Of a stretch of DNA of 64,000 nucleotides, positions 45,657-55,594 are shown in pieces. Every line of letters begins with the position of its first letter. Position 1 is the stretch's first letter. The DNA is taken from contig NC_013223.1 in NCBI RefSeq assembly GCF_000024325.1, positions 2,547,001-2,611,000 on the forward strand, read 5' to 3'. The stretch is from Desulfohalobium retbaense DSM 5692. GTDB lineage: Bacteria > Desulfobacterota > Desulfovibrionia > Desulfovibrionales > Desulfohalobiaceae. The notes under the pieces are model-generated. The model did no database searches and was not told where the DNA came from. It worked only from the letters and a program-made list of their open reading frames with translations. A program made the translations under genes and the position numbers.

Positions 45657-46259
45657 ATGGAATTTTTGCCCATCGCACGGGCGCTTATCAGTGTCACTGA
45701 CAAAAGCTCGATCATTGAGTTCGGCAGCGCCCTGCACCAGGCCGGGGTCGAATTGGTTTCCACGGGGGGAACCATGCGCCAGCTGACCCAAGCGGGGCTC
45801 CCGGTGCGCTCCGTCAACGAAATCACGGGATTCCCCGAAATTCTCGGCGGACGGGTCAAAACCCTGCACCCCAACGTCCACGCCGGCGTTCTGGCCGATA
45901 AGGACAATCCCGAGCACATGCAGACCCTGCAGGACCATCACATCGCCCCTTTTGATCTCATTTGTGTCAATCTCTACGATTTCGGCAAGGCCGTGGCCCA
46001 GAACCAGTCCGTGCGCGAAGCGGTGGAAGAGATCGATATCGGCGGACCGACCCTGCTCCGGGCGGCGGCCAAAAACTTCCATTCCGTCTGCGTCGTGCCC
46101 GGTCCGCATTGGTATCCGCGTATCCGCCAGGAAATTCAGGACAACAACGGCACTGTGGGCATGAGTATCCGGCAGCAATGCGCCGCCGAAACCTTTGCCC
46201 AGGTCTCGCGCTACGACGCGATGATCGCCGACTATCTCCGCCCCGTCCAGGAGCAATAA
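45657..46259 (+). CDS. purH: IMP cyclohydrolase (stand-alone PurH N-terminal MGS domain)
   Basis: 200 aa. Last step of purine synthesis, FAICAR to IMP. Methylglyoxal-synthase-like fold: ALISVTDKSSIIEFG, ELVSTGGTMRQL, EITGFPEILGGRVKTLHPNVHAG, DLICVNLYDF, EEIDIGGPTLLRAAAKN. In most bacteria this domain is fused to AICAR transformylase; here the latter is a separate gene on the opposite strand at 50988. ATG 45657 with GAGAGGAAA upstream. hflX follows 9 bp downstream. Confidence 0.94.
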   Translation: MEFLPIARALISVTDKSSIIEFGSALHQAGVELVSTGGTMRQLTQAGLPVRSVNEITGFPEILGGRVKTLHPNVHAGVLADKDNPEHMQTLQDHHIAPFDLICVNLYDFGKAVAQNQSVREAVEEIDIGGPTLLRAAAKNFHSVCVVPGPHWYPRIRQEIQDNNGTVGMSIRQQCAAETFAQVSRYDAMIADYLRPVQEQ

Positions 46260-46268
46260 CCTCCGAAA

Positions 46269-47918
46269 GTGAGCAAAGGAGCAGCCCCCATCGCCGCCAA
46301 AGTACGAGGTTCCACGTCAGGGCTCAAGCCCAGCCAGCTCAAAAAGCTCCAACGTCTCGCCCAGCGCCGGTATCCAAGCCAGGGGGGACTCAGCCGCGAA
46401 CAGGTCCGCGAAGTCGCCGGTTTGACCCACGAGGTCGGCCGCCAATTGGGGTTGTTGATCGACCGCCAAGGCCGGCTGGAAATGGTCGTCGTCGGCGAGC
46501 CCGGACGCATCGTCATTCCCGAACTCGGCCGGCAGCGGCAACATTCCGGGCGCTTGCGCGGTTTACGGTTGGTCCACACCCATCTGGGCCAGGAAGGGCT
46601 CTCTGAGGAAGACCTCATGGATATGGTCTTCCTGCGCCTGGACTCCATCACGGTTCTGGAGGTCGATTCGCACGGCACCCCCGGGCACATGCAATGGGCC
46701 CACCTTCTGCCGGCCAACGCCGACGCCAAACCCTACACCGTTTCCAAACGGCAACCGTGGGACCGGGTGGACATCGACTTCAACGCCCAGGCCGAAGCCC
46801 TGGAAGAGGAGTTGGCCCGGCGCCAGGAAGGCATCGCTTTACAAGCCCGGGAAAACACCACGCTTCTGGTCAGTGTCGGCACCAAGCCCAGGGCCCGTCT
46901 GGAGGCCGAACTCGACGAACTGGACGATTTGGCCCAGACCGCCGGTCTCCATGTGGCCGGACGACTGGTCCAACGAGTGGCCCGCCTGAATCCGAAATTC
47001 ATCCTCGGTCGCGGCAAACTTGCCGAACTCGAAGTCAAAGCGCTCCAGGCCAACGCCGGAATCATCATCTTCGACGGAGAACTCAGCCCCAGCCAGATGC
47101 GCAACCTGGCCCAGGTCACCGAACGCAAGGTCCTGGACCGCACCCAACTCATCCTGGACATTTTCGCCCAGCACGCCACCAGCCGTGCCGGCAAACTCCA
47201 GGTGGAAATGGCCCAGCTCAAATACACCTTGCCGCGCTTGGTGGGACAAAACAGGGCCCTGAGTCGCCTGGCCGGCGGCATCGGGGGTCGGGGACCGGGG
47301 GAAACGAAACTCGAACTGGACCGGCGCAAAGTCCGCGAACGGATCACCCGCATCCGCAAGGAACTGGACAAGGTCCGCAAACACCGCGCTCACACCCGCT
47401 CCCGTCGCTCCGACGCCGGCGTGCCCATTGTCGCCCTGGTGGGCTACACCAACGCCGGCAAGTCCACCCTGCTCAACACCATCACCCACAGCCAGGTTGT
47501 GGCCGAGGACAAGCTCTTCGCCACCCTGGACCCCACCAGCCGCCGCATCCGCTTTCCCCAGGATCGCGAAGTGGTCCTCACAGATACGGTTGGATTTATC
47601 CGCGAGTTGCCCGAAGACCTGCGCGAAGCCTTCCTGGCCACCCTGGAAGAACTCGAAGAGGCCGATGTCCTGATCCAGGTCGCCGACGCCGGTCACCCGG
47701 AACTCGAAGAACAGGTCGCTGCCGTGGACGCCATTCTCCAGGACATGGGCCTCGAGGACATCCCCCGTCTGCTGGCGCTGAACAAATGGGACACCCTGGA
47801 ACCTGAGGCCCGCCAGCGCGTCCTGAATATCTTTCCCCACGGCCTGCCGACCACCGCTCTGGACAAAGGCGGCCTCGAGGATCTGGTCCAAGCCATACTC
47901 AAACGGCTTCCGGCCTAG
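46269..47918 (+). CDS. hflX: Ribosome-splitting GTPase HflX
   Basis: 549 aa, a long HflX with about 190 extra N-terminal residues. The core has the HflX domain (ENTTLLVSVG...LDELDDLAQTAG, NPKFILGRGKLAEL, GPGETKLELDRR) and the GTPase domain: G1 GYTNAGKST, G3 DTVGFIREL, G4 NKWD. It binds the 50S E-site and dissociates stalled 70S ribosomes. GTG start at 46269, 9 bp after purH, with no strong ribosome site, suggesting translational coupling. An inverted copy of the dispersed repeat starts 2 bp after its stop. Confidence 0.94.
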   Translation: MSKGAAPIAAKVRGSTSGLKPSQLKKLQRLAQRRYPSQGGLSREQVREVAGLTHEVGRQLGLLIDRQGRLEMVVVGEPGRIVIPELGRQRQHSGRLRGLRLVHTHLGQEGLSEEDLMDMVFLRLDSITVLEVDSHGTPGHMQWAHLLPANADAKPYTVSKRQPWDRVDIDFNAQAEALEEELARRQEGIALQARENTTLLVSVGTKPRARLEAELDELDDLAQTAGLHVAGRLVQRVARLNPKFILGRGKLAELEVKALQANAGIIIFDGELSPSQMRNLAQVTERKVLDRTQLILDIFAQHATSRAGKLQVEMAQLKYTLPRLVGQNRALSRLAGGIGGRGPGETKLELDRRKVRERITRIRKELDKVRKHRAHTRSRRSDAGVPIVALVGYTNAGKSTLLNTITHSQVVAEDKLFATLDPTSRRIRFPQDREVVLTDTVGFIRELPEDLREAFLATLEELEEADVLIQVADAGHPELEEQVAAVDAILQDMGLEDIPRLLALNKWDTLEPEARQRVLNIFPHGLPTTALDKGGLEDLVQAILKRLPA

Positions 47919-47920
47919 CT

Positions 47921-48062
47921 GGCCGTTGAAAACCTCCCAATGGCTGACAGTTGCAAAACGTTCAAACTTGGACCTACGGACAAGTACCCTGCGACCTTGA
48001 ACGTTTTCGCGCCTCGTTCTTGGGATTTTTGAACGACCCGCATTATACAGGAAGCGTTCAAC
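47921..48062 (-). repeat. Dispersed intergenic repeat, copy B (inverted relative to copy A)
   Basis: Its reverse complement lines up with copy A (3110-3253) over nearly the whole length: shared blocks GTCGTTCAAA, AAAACGTTCAAGGTCGCAG, GTCC(A)-type centre, CATTGGGAG and TTTTCAACGGCC, by eye about three bases in four identical. It starts 2 bp after the hflX stop codon and contains the same nested inverted arms (CAAAACGTTCAA / TTGAACGTTTTCG). Confidence 0.8.
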
Positions 48063-48139
48063 ACTCAGCTTGCTGCCTGTTTCCCAGGCTGTGGCACCAC
48101 ACCGGCTCCACCCGTTCCCCTATTTTGCATGATGACGTC

Positions 48140-48179
48140 AAAAAAAGCCCGGTTGCGCACTATGCTGCGCAACCGGGCT
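48140..48179 (-). terminator. Terminator of the plsY operon
   Basis: Perfect 14-bp stem AGCCCGGTTGCGCA / TGCGCAACCGGGCT with a 6-nt loop. On the minus strand it is followed by a run of seven T, about 80 bp after the plsY stop. Confidence 0.9.
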
Positions 48180-48261
48180 CCATCCCTGTGGTCAAAACGC
48201 TCGAGTGAGGGGCGCCGGCGCTCCGGAAACCACCTTGTGCGTCACGGCGACCAGGTTCGGT

Positions 48262-48852
48262 TCAGCGCCAGGGGTTTTCCGCCCCTTTGGCCAAGCGTTC
48301 AATATTTTCCCGGTGCCGCCAATACACAAGCAACAGAACCACCAGGGCCAGAGGCACAAAACCCCACTGGCCGAAAACTGCCAGCAAAACAGGCAAAGCA
48401 GTCACCAGGGCCAGCGACCCGACGGAAACGAAACCTGTCCACCAGATGAGCAGCAGGCACAGGACCAAGCTCCAGAAAAGGGGCCAAAAGGAGAGGACCA
48501 GAAAAACCCCGATGGTCGTGGCCACACCCTTGCCGCCCTTGCCGTCCAGGAACACGGAAAACATGTGTCCGAGAAGCACAGCCGCACCGGTCAGGCTCAA
48601 AAACCAGGGAGATGTGCTCACGACCATGGCCAGAGCCACCGGCACTCCCCCTTTGCCGATATCAAGCAACAGCGTCCCCACCCCGTATTTGGTGCCGCAG
48701 GTCCTGGCGACATTGGTGGCCCCGGTATTGCGGCTGCCGTAATGCCGGGGGTCAATCCGGCATGCGGCCTGGCCGATCACCAAACCGAACGGGACACTGC
48801 CCAAAAGGTAGCACAGGGCCAGCCAGCCTATTGTAAACAGGAATTGTCCCAT
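48262..48852 (-). CDS. plsY: Acyl-phosphate:glycerol-3-phosphate acyltransferase
   Basis: 196 aa integral membrane enzyme making lysophosphatidic acid from acyl phosphate. Motifs: [50 protein letters not shown]. Its start overlaps the 3' end of the RNase gene by 25 bp on the same strand, so translation is probably coupled. Followed by a strong terminator. Confidence 0.95.
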   Translation of the reverse strand: MGQFLFTIGWLALCYLLGSVPFGLVIGQAACRIDPRHYGSRNTGATNVARTCGTKYGVGTLLLDIGKGGVPVALAMVVSTSPWFLSLTGAAVLLGHMFSVFLDGKGGKGVATTIGVFLVLSFWPLFWSLVLCLLLIWWTGFVSVGSLALVTALPVLLAVFGQWGFVPLALVVLLLVYWRHRENIERLAKGAENPWR

Positions 48853-50897
48853 GTTTCCTCCCGCACTTCCATGAGTTCGATTGCGTTGTTCAAGGGGTCG
48901 ATTTTGCCCACCCGGACCAGAAGACGCTCGCCGACAGAGGGGGGTTCATCGAAAAGATTGCGTTTGCCCCGCAAAAGGACCTGTTCCCGGGGTAGCGCCA
49001 CCGTGATCAATTTGGGACCGGCCTCGACGACAATACCCGGCCACCACGCGTCCTGATTCTGGCGCAGGTACTCCAATTTCCAGTATCGTGGCCGAAACCG
49101 CTGGATCTGGGCCACATTGTCCTGTCGAGCGCTCAGATACGGCAACAGCTCTTCAAAGGCCGCCGCATCCAGACGCGCCTGGCCCGACTGCACAAAGGTC
49201 ATGATCTGGGCCATATTGAGAAAATCGGTATAACGCCGCAAGGGGGAGGTGACCGGAACATAGGCATTGACCCCAAGACTCGCATGGGGCTGGGGCGCCA
49301 ACGCGAGTTTGGACGGCCCCATTTGCCGCACGATCTGGTAGGCCTGGGCCGGATCGCTCCAGATCCCCGCGCTGCCGTTTCCCAGATTGATATCCTGCGT
49401 CCTGTGGACCAGGCTCACCCCCTGAGCGTTGGCCCACTGGGCCACAGCACGATTGGTCAGGATCATGAATTCGCTGACCACCAACTGGGCCTGCGGGGTC
49501 GGTTCCTTCATCTCCAGACGGACTCTGGTGGTCTGCCCCTCATCTTCGAGGACCAACTCGGGTTCCGGGCGCTCAATGATCACGGCGCCGTTGCGGATCC
49601 GCCGGTCGCGCAGGGTGGTCGCCAGATCCAGGGCCTCGGTGAGCATGGCCGGGGCCGTTCCCCCGGCCATAGCCTCTTCCACCGCCGCATAGGTCAGATT
49701 TTCCGCCACCCGCACCCAGCCCAGACGGGGAGAGACCTCCTGCAGGCTCCCACGCGCATCCAGGGCCATGTCCACCAGCAGGGCCGGCCGGGTCTGTCCC
49801 GCGCGCAGACTGTACAGCCCGGTGCCGAGCCGTTCGGGGAGCATGTGGCTCGCTCCTTCCGGGAGATACAGGCTTGTCGCCCGCTCAGCCACGGCCTGGT
49901 CCAGCGGGCTGCCGAAGTGCCATCCCCAGACCGGACAGGCCAGGGCGAGCGTCAAGCGGTACCCTTCGCCGTCGCGCTCAAGGAAAAAGGCGTCGTCGAG
50001 GTCTTCGGTCGAGGCCCCGTCTATGCTGACGAACCGCTCCGGTTCCGGATTGCCGGCGCCCTCCCCGACAACGTTTTCCAGACGTTCAATTTCCTGCGTA
50101 TAGGCCTGGGACCAACCGTCGCCCCAACTGTACCCGGCCCGGTCCAGAAGGACGTTATAGTGCTCGGGAACAAGTCCCCAGGCCTGGGCCAGACGCAAGG
50201 GCAAATGGGGGTCGTCGGGCAGTCCTTTGCGCAGTTCCCGCCAGACATTGGCGGTTTCCCCATCTTCAGGATCGGCCATGCGCCGCTGAAGAAGCTGGCG
50301 CAACTGGTCGACCAATTCCGCCGACAATTCCGGCAGGACCGTTTCCTCGCCCCGGCGCTTGGCCCAGAGCGCCTTTAAAAAACCGTGGCCGTGGTCGATC
50401 AGTTCCTGTCGCCGCCGGGCCGCTTCCATCTCTGCCAGGCGAAGCTGGACCTTTTCCTCGGAATAAATCTCAAAATTGGGAGTGACGAACTTGAAGTGGG
50501 CTTTGCTTTCCAAAAGCGCCCGGCCCATGGCCGCGATCTGGTCGGCGTCAGGGTCGGCCCAGATGAGTTCAGCAAACCACCGGGCCGTGCCACGCTGGAC
50601 ATCGTCGCGTACCAAGTCCCACAGGGACTCGGGCTCCAGTTCTGCGGCCAATTGCACCCGGCGCTGCTGGTGCTGCTCCAGGCGCTCCAGGAATTCCTCC
50701 CGGGAGGCTGCGGCGGTGTAGCTCGGCCCGGACCAGGGCAGCACCCGGGCCGCAGGGAGTTTGCTTTCCCGTTTATTGATCGTTACCACACGCAGTCGAT
50801 TGGGTTGGGCGTCGACCACCCAGGCCACAATCGGCTGGTTGCTCTGCATGAATTCAACAACCGTCCCCGAGGTGATCTGCTGAGTCTCATGTCGCAT
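48828..50897 (-). CDS. RNase II family exoribonuclease-like protein
   Basis: 689 aa. The central RNB catalytic domain has [19 protein letters not shown] (acidic cluster for metal ions), [14 protein letters not shown] and [11 protein letters not shown]. The N-terminal 250 residues replace the cold-shock domains of classical RNase II/R with a region of unknown fold. The C-terminal S1-like part is short ([19 protein letters not shown]). It probably degrades RNA 3' to 5'. The start at 50897 has GAGGTGATGAG upstream. Likely co-transcribed with plsY. Confidence 0.9.
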   Translation of the reverse strand: MRHETQQITSGTVVEFMQSNQPIVAWVVDAQPNRLRVVTINKRESKLPAARVLPWSGPSYTAAASREEFLERLEQHQQRRVQLAAELEPESLWDLVRDDVQRGTARWFAELIWADPDADQIAAMGRALLESKAHFKFVTPNFEIYSEEKVQLRLAEMEAARRRQELIDHGHGFLKALWAKRRGEETVLPELSAELVDQLRQLLQRRMADPEDGETANVWRELRKGLPDDPHLPLRLAQAWGLVPEHYNVLLDRAGYSWGDGWSQAYTQEIERLENVVGEGAGNPEPERFVSIDGASTEDLDDAFFLERDGEGYRLTLALACPVWGWHFGSPLDQAVAERATSLYLPEGASHMLPERLGTGLYSLRAGQTRPALLVDMALDARGSLQEVSPRLGWVRVAENLTYAAVEEAMAGGTAPAMLTEALDLATTLRDRRIRNGAVIIERPEPELVLEDEGQTTRVRLEMKEPTPQAQLVVSEFMILTNRAVAQWANAQGVSLVHRTQDINLGNGSAGIWSDPAQAYQIVRQMGPSKLALAPQPHASLGVNAYVPVTSPLRRYTDFLNMAQIMTFVQSGQARLDAAAFEELLPYLSARQDNVAQIQRFRPRYWKLEYLRQNQDAWWPGIVVEAGPKLITVALPREQVLLRGKRNLFDEPPSVGERLLVRVGKIDPLNNAIELMEVREETWDNSCLQ

Positions 50898-50987
50898 AGA
50901 AAAAACTCATCACCTCAAGGTTATGGGGCCTGAAAAAAGACAAAAGTGTCACTCTGCCGCCTTTGTCGTCTGGGGCGCCTCGGGCCC

Positions 50988-52265
50988 CTAGTGCTTAAAA
51001 GATCGTTGACCGGTGAAAACCATAGCCACCTGGGGCTCGGCCTCGTTGACGGCCTGGATCACTTCCACGTCGCGGATGGAGCCACCGGGCTGAGCGATGG
51101 CGCTGACCCCTTCGGCCAGGGCCACATCTACGCCGTCACGAAAGGGAAAGAATCCGTCGGAGACCATGACCGAGCCGGGCAGTCCGCCGTGCTCACGCCG
51201 GGTCTGAGCCTCGATGGCCTCGAGCTGTTGCGCGGCTTCCTGGTCTCCGGTCCGGGCTTGGCTCTTCAATTGGTACAACGATCCCCCGCTTTGGGCAAAG
51301 GCGAGTCCATCAGCGTACTTGGTGTAGGCTTTATGGATGGCCAGTTCAACGCAGCCGACCCGGTCCTGCTCCCCGGTGCCGATCGCGACTGTGGCCCCGT
51401 TGCGGGCGAAGATGACCGAATTGGACGTCACGCCGGCCTCCACGGCCCAGGCAAAGAGGAGATCTTCGGCCTCTTGAGCCGAAGGGGGGCGGGCCGTGAC
51501 GATGAGCCCGTCTTTTTCGGCCCGGGCCGGCTCCCATTGCTCAGCGCTCGTGATCTGGTTGCGAAACGAGAACTGGACAACCATGCCCCCGTCAGTCAAT
51601 GATTTGATATCCAGATACGGGCGCTGCAAGAGAAAATCGAGGTTGGCCAGACCGGGAACCTGTAAAATGCGCAGATTCTTGCGCCCTTGCAGAATGTCCA
51701 CCGTCCCGGCCTCGTAGTCCGGGGCGGCCACGACTTCAAAATAGGACTGGCTCAAAAACGTAGCCGTTGCCTGGTCGATCGGGCGGTTGACGACCACAGT
51801 CCCGCCAAAGGCGGCAATGCGGTCGCAGGCGAAAGCGTTTTCCAGAGCCGTGGCCAGCCCTTGGTCGGACCAGGCCGCGCCGCAAGGGTTGTTGTGCTTC
51901 AGGATCACGGCCGCCGGCTTGGCCCCCAGATATTGGAGAATATTGATCCCGTTATCGACATCGGTCAGATTGATCTTGCCCGGATGCTTTCCGGATTGCA
52001 GTATATGCTCTTCGGTCAAGGCCGAGACCAGTCCCTGCCCCTGTTCGCGGAATGTGACGCCGCCGAGTTCGAGGCTGCCGGCTTCCAGGGCATACAATGC
52101 CGCTGGCTGGTCCGGATTCTCGCCATACCGCAGCCCTTTGGCCTCCCCCTCGATCGTCCAGGTGCGCTTGGCGAAAACCAGCTCCTGATCGCCGATAACG
52201 AGGCGCATAGTGTCTGGGAAAGGGTCCTGTTGGATCGTGTGATACTTTTTTTTCAAATCAGCCAT
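50988..52265 (-). CDS. purH: AICAR transformylase (stand-alone PurH C-terminal domain)
   Basis: 425 aa. Formylates AICAR to FAICAR with 10-formyl-THF. Motifs of the AICARFT domain: LRYGENPDQPAALY, VILKHNNPCGAAW, AFACDRIAAFGGTVVVNRPID, SNSVIFARNGATVAIGTGEQDRVG, DGFFPFRDGVDVALAEGVSAIAQPGGS. It lacks the IMP cyclohydrolase domain, which is the separate gene at 45657-46259. Start at 52265 (MADLKKKYH); an upstream extension is not conserved. 90 bp upstream of the RNase gene on the same strand. Confidence 0.94.
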   Translation of the reverse strand: MADLKKKYHTIQQDPFPDTMRLVIGDQELVFAKRTWTIEGEAKGLRYGENPDQPAALYALEAGSLELGGVTFREQGQGLVSALTEEHILQSGKHPGKINLTDVDNGINILQYLGAKPAAVILKHNNPCGAAWSDQGLATALENAFACDRIAAFGGTVVVNRPIDQATATFLSQSYFEVVAAPDYEAGTVDILQGRKNLRILQVPGLANLDFLLQRPYLDIKSLTDGGMVVQFSFRNQITSAEQWEPARAEKDGLIVTARPPSAQEAEDLLFAWAVEAGVTSNSVIFARNGATVAIGTGEQDRVGCVELAIHKAYTKYADGLAFAQSGGSLYQLKSQARTGDQEAAQQLEAIEAQTRREHGGLPGSVMVSDGFFPFRDGVDVALAEGVSAIAQPGGSIRDVEVIQAVNEAEPQVAMVFTGQRSFKH

Positions 52266-52423
52266 AAGGCACCATCTCTTTGCGTTAGGGGACATGGTTA
52301 CGCACAAAGCCGGTGAGTTGACCGGAAACCGTTTTTTGGACAAGGAAAGATTTCTAGCACAGGGCTTGCAGCGGGGCAATTTCAGACCCCCCGCCTCCCC
52401 TGAAGAGAGACAAGGAGACTATC

Positions 52424-52756
52424 GTGGAGAAAGCGCTCGAAAAACTGGCAAAACAACTTTGCGACTACGACGAGGCTTCGCTCATGGCCTTGTGGGAAAA
52501 ATATCAGGCGATTGTCGAAGATTTTCAACCGACCCGGTCCTGGGAGGAAGCGGTGCTGATCCTGGGTATGATCCAAACGGTGCGCTGGAAAAACCAGCTG
52601 TTCAACCATTATTGGTCCCAGTCCCAGCCACCCGCGCCAGAGGTGGCCCCTGAAAAGCCGGAAAAGACGTCAACCGGGCCAGCCCCGGGGGACGAGCCCA
52701 AGCAACGGGGCAAGGTACTCACTTTCCGGACGCGAAAGGGAGACGAATCCGTGTAG
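52424..52756 (+). CDS. Conserved hypothetical protein, 110 aa
   Basis: Function unknown. A compact helical N-terminal region (KALEKLAKQLCDYDEASLMALWEKYQ; RSWEEAVLILGMIQTVRWKNQLFNHYW) is followed by a Pro/Glu-rich linker and a basic tail. Soluble, no signal peptide. GTG start at 52424 after AAGGAG. Divergent from AICAR transformylase. Its last 87 bp overlap the 3' end of mltF on the other strand. Confidence 0.7.
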   Translation: MEKALEKLAKQLCDYDEASLMALWEKYQAIVEDFQPTRSWEEAVLILGMIQTVRWKNQLFNHYWSQSQPPAPEVAPEKPEKTSTGPAPGDEPKQRGKVLTFRTRKGDESV

Positions 52757-54118
52757 GATGTAATAATACAAACGGATGCTTTGGACGTAGTCCACAGCCT
52801 CGAAGCCTCGGGCGTATCCGGCTTCGACTCGGGAGTGGTAGCGGCTGTAACTCAAAAGCGGAAAGACACTCTTGATGTCCCCCCAAAAGTGGGGATCCTT
52901 GCCGAGTTGTTCTGTCAGGCGCATAGCGTCGCGGGCGTGGTTGTAGCCCTGATTGTAGGCAGCCAGGGCCATGAACCACCGGTCCCATGCCTCCAGTCCC
53001 TGGCCCTCGAAACGCTCCCAGAGATATTTTACATACCGTGCCCCGCCGAGAATGCTCTGTTCGGGATCCAGCCGGTTGTCGATGCCGAGTTCTCGGGCCG
53101 TATTCCGGGTGATCTGCATCAGCCCCCGGACGCCTGTATGGCTTGTGGCCTGGGGATCGAAATGGGATTCCTGGTAGATCATGGCCACCAACCATAAAGG
53201 ATCGAGGCCATTTTCCTCGGCGGCTTGGCGGATGGTCGGCAGGTACCGCTGGAGCCGGTTGCGCAAGACTTTGGACAGGTGGCGCAGTTCATAGTAATCC
53301 GGCTGCGCCGGGAAAAAGCCGGCATAGCGCTCCCGGAGCTGGGCCAAAACGGTGGCCTGCTCCGGGCGTTCCCAGAACGCGTTCAGCGCCTGACTGACTT
53401 CGGGCCGATCAGTCGCCCAATACCAGCGATAGCCGAGACTGGCCTGGTCAGGAAACGTGTAGGTCTGGCGCACTTCCGGGTAAAACGGGGCCCAGGCCTG
53501 GAAACGGTGTTTGTCCACCAAAGCAAAGCGGGCCTCTTCTGCCTCCATGAACTCCAGGAGGCTCTGCACCCCCCCGCCCCCACGGGTGACGACCTCCGGA
53601 CGGCAGGGGATCTCCACTTCGGCATCGAAGACCAGCGAATTCAGGGCCGGAATGGCTGGGACGTTCAAAGGGACCTGGCACAGATCGTAGATGGATCGCA
53701 GGCCGAAACGCTGGGTATGGTGGACCAGCAGGCTGGGGGAGTCCAGATAGACCGGGCCGGCGGCCAGACCGTCGATTGGCCAGGAAATAGGCGGCACTCC
53801 GGGCGCGATAAGGAGGTCGCCGCTACCGTTGAGAAGTTTTTCCCTGGCCTCCTGCCAGGTGTCGGCCTCGTTCCAGCGAACGGCGAGGTCGCTTTCGCGG
53901 GCGAAAGAGTCCACCAGTTCCCGCTCGAAGCCCGGGCCGTAGGGGCTCAAACGGCCCGGCTCCCGGGACTGGTCCAAGGAAATGATCGTGACACCCGTTT
54001 GAAATTGAAATACCTGGCCTGTGCGGTGCAGATACCACAGGACAAGCCCGATCTGCACGAGCACCAAAACCGCAATCAGGGGTATTTCATAGGACAACGG
54101 GTGTTTTTTATTCTGCAT
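52670..54118 (-). CDS. mltF: Membrane-bound lytic murein transglycosylase F (MltF-like)
   Basis: 482 aa. N-terminal membrane anchor (IPLIAVLVLVQIGLVLWYL), a periplasmic SBP-bac-3-like domain (about 40-285), and a C-terminal SLT lysozyme-like domain. The catalytic Glu is in IYQESHFDP, followed by GVRGLMQIT and MALAAYNQGYNHARDAM. It cuts glycan strands with formation of 1,6-anhydroMurNAc. The final 28 codons overlap the hypothetical gene on the + strand, a convergent tail-to-tail overlap. ATG 54118, divergent from purA. Confidence 0.92.
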   Translation of the reverse strand: MQNKKHPLSYEIPLIAVLVLVQIGLVLWYLHRTGQVFQFQTGVTIISLDQSREPGRLSPYGPGFERELVDSFARESDLAVRWNEADTWQEAREKLLNGSGDLLIAPGVPPISWPIDGLAAGPVYLDSPSLLVHHTQRFGLRSIYDLCQVPLNVPAIPALNSLVFDAEVEIPCRPEVVTRGGGGVQSLLEFMEAEEARFALVDKHRFQAWAPFYPEVRQTYTFPDQASLGYRWYWATDRPEVSQALNAFWERPEQATVLAQLRERYAGFFPAQPDYYELRHLSKVLRNRLQRYLPTIRQAAEENGLDPLWLVAMIYQESHFDPQATSHTGVRGLMQITRNTARELGIDNRLDPEQSILGGARYVKYLWERFEGQGLEAWDRWFMALAAYNQGYNHARDAMRLTEQLGKDPHFWGDIKSVFPLLSYSRYHSRVEAGYARGFEAVDYVQSIRLYYYILHGFVSLSRPESEYLAPLLGLVPRGWPG

Positions 54119-54219
54119 AGACGGAATACAGGGGCCAATGGATTGACGAGCCCCGTTTTGTTCCTTTACTCACAAAGTGCTGGTGTACAGGCTTGAAGTT
54201 CTTCCTGAAGGAGTAGGAA

Positions 54220-55500
54220 ATGTCAAATATTGTGGTCATGGGCGCCCAATGGGGCGATGAGGGGAAAGGAAAGATTGTTGACCTGCTGACGGAGAATGCC
54301 GATCTCATTGTCCGTTTCCAGGGGGGAAACAATGCCGGCCACACCCTTGTCGTGGGCGACCGGAAAGTTATTCTGCACCTCATTCCTTCCGGGGTTCTGC
54401 ATGAAGACAAGACCTGTTGCATCGGCAACGGGGTTGTTCTCGATCCCCAGGTCCTGTGCGATGAGGTGGACGGCCTGCGTGGTCACGGTGTGCGGATTGG
54501 CCCCGAACGGCTCAAGGTCAGCCCCAAGACCCACCTCATCCTTCCCTATCACAAACGGCTGGACGCGGCCCGAGAAGCGGCCAAGACCGGCAAGGAAAAA
54601 ATCGGCACGACAGGACGGGGCATTGGACCGGCCTATGAGGACAAGGCCTCCCGAGTCGGCATCCGGGCCTGCGATGTCCTGGATTTCGATCTCCTGCGAG
54701 AGAAGATCGAACTGGCCCTGAAAGAGAAGAACGCCTTGTTCGCTCACTGCTACGGCACGGAGCCCCTTGATCCGGACGAGGTTTTTGAGGAGATCCGCCC
54801 CTGGGCCGAACGTCTTCGGGACTACCTGGCTGACATTTCGGCCGAAATCGAGGCGGCCCGCGTCACCGGCAAGAACGTCCTCTTCGAGGGCGCCCAGGGC
54901 ACCCATCTGGATATCGATCACGGCACCTATCCCTTTGTGACTTCCTCCAACACTGTCGCCTCCAATGCCGCGGCAGGCAGCGGTGTTGGCTTCGCCACCA
55001 TCGACCGGGTCCTGGCCATCGTCAAGGCCTACACCACTCGGGTAGGCTCCGGCCCATTCCCGACAGAGATGGACAATGAAGCCGGCACCCACCTCCTGGA
55101 AAAAGGAGCTGAATACGGCTCCACTACAGGACGTAAACGCCGTTGCGGCTGGCTGGACATCCCGCTTTTGCGCGAGTCGGTCCGCCTGAACAGCCCCGCG
55201 GAAATCGCCCTGACCAAACTTGATGTCCTCAGCGGGCTGGAAGAGATCAAGATCTGTGTCGGGTACCGCTTTGAGGGCCAGGAATGGCCGCACCCGCCGC
55301 AACGGGAAAACGCTCTCGCCCACGTCGAACCGATCTATCAGACCCTCCCAGGCTGGAATCTGGACGTGAGTCAGGTGACCTCCTGGGGCGATCTTCCCCA
55401 TGCCGCTCAGCAATACATCACGGCCATCGAAGACCTCCTGAGCGTGCGCGTCGGTATGGTTTCCGTTGGACCGGATCGCAACCAGACCCTTTTTCTCTAG
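54220..55500 (+). CDS. purA: Adenylosuccinate synthetase
   Basis: 426 aa. Joins IMP and aspartate with GTP, the first committed step to AMP. Motifs: [14 protein letters not shown] (GTP loop with catalytic Asp/Lys), [60 protein letters not shown] 54220 with GAAGGAG. Uses the IMP made by the cyclohydrolase at 45.7 kb. Followed by a hairpin and then holB on the same strand. Confidence 0.97.
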   Translation: MSNIVVMGAQWGDEGKGKIVDLLTENADLIVRFQGGNNAGHTLVVGDRKVILHLIPSGVLHEDKTCCIGNGVVLDPQVLCDEVDGLRGHGVRIGPERLKVSPKTHLILPYHKRLDAAREAAKTGKEKIGTTGRGIGPAYEDKASRVGIRACDVLDFDLLREKIELALKEKNALFAHCYGTEPLDPDEVFEEIRPWAERLRDYLADISAEIEAARVTGKNVLFEGAQGTHLDIDHGTYPFVTSSNTVASNAAAGSGVGFATIDRVLAIVKAYTTRVGSGPFPTEMDNEAGTHLLEKGAEYGSTTGRKRRCGWLDIPLLRESVRLNSPAEIALTKLDVLSGLEEIKICVGYRFEGQEWPHPPQRENALAHVEPIYQTLPGWNLDVSQVTSWGDLPHAAQQYITAIEDLLSVRVGMVSVGPDRNQTLFL

Positions 55501-55509
55501 CATGTAAAT

Positions 55510-55544
55510 GCCCGGGCGGGACGGATTTTCCGTCCCGCCCGGGC
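55510..55544 (+). terminator. Strong hairpin after purA
   Basis: Perfect 15-bp stem GCCCGGGCGGGACGG / CCGTCCCGCCCGGGC around 5 nt, starting 10 bp after the purA stop. The U-tract is poor (ACGCTTTGTTT), so termination may be partial, with some read-through to holB. Confidence 0.7.
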
Positions 55545-55594
55545 ACGCTTTGTTTCCTGCACACCAGGCCGGCTGCACCCGGCCAAGGCAGACC

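Larger units (their letters stand above)
47919..48261. other. 343-bp convergent intergenic region with repeat copy B and a terminator
   Basis: 47921-48062 is the dispersed repeat and 48140-48179 is the plsY terminator. The 77 bp in between carry nothing recognisable. No gene. Confidence 0.7.

Noticed and set aside
46839-47891. Long minus-strand open frame (350 codons) opposite hflX
   Set aside because: GC-rich codon use of hflX keeps the opposite strand open. No ribosome site, no family motif, while the + strand has every HflX motif.
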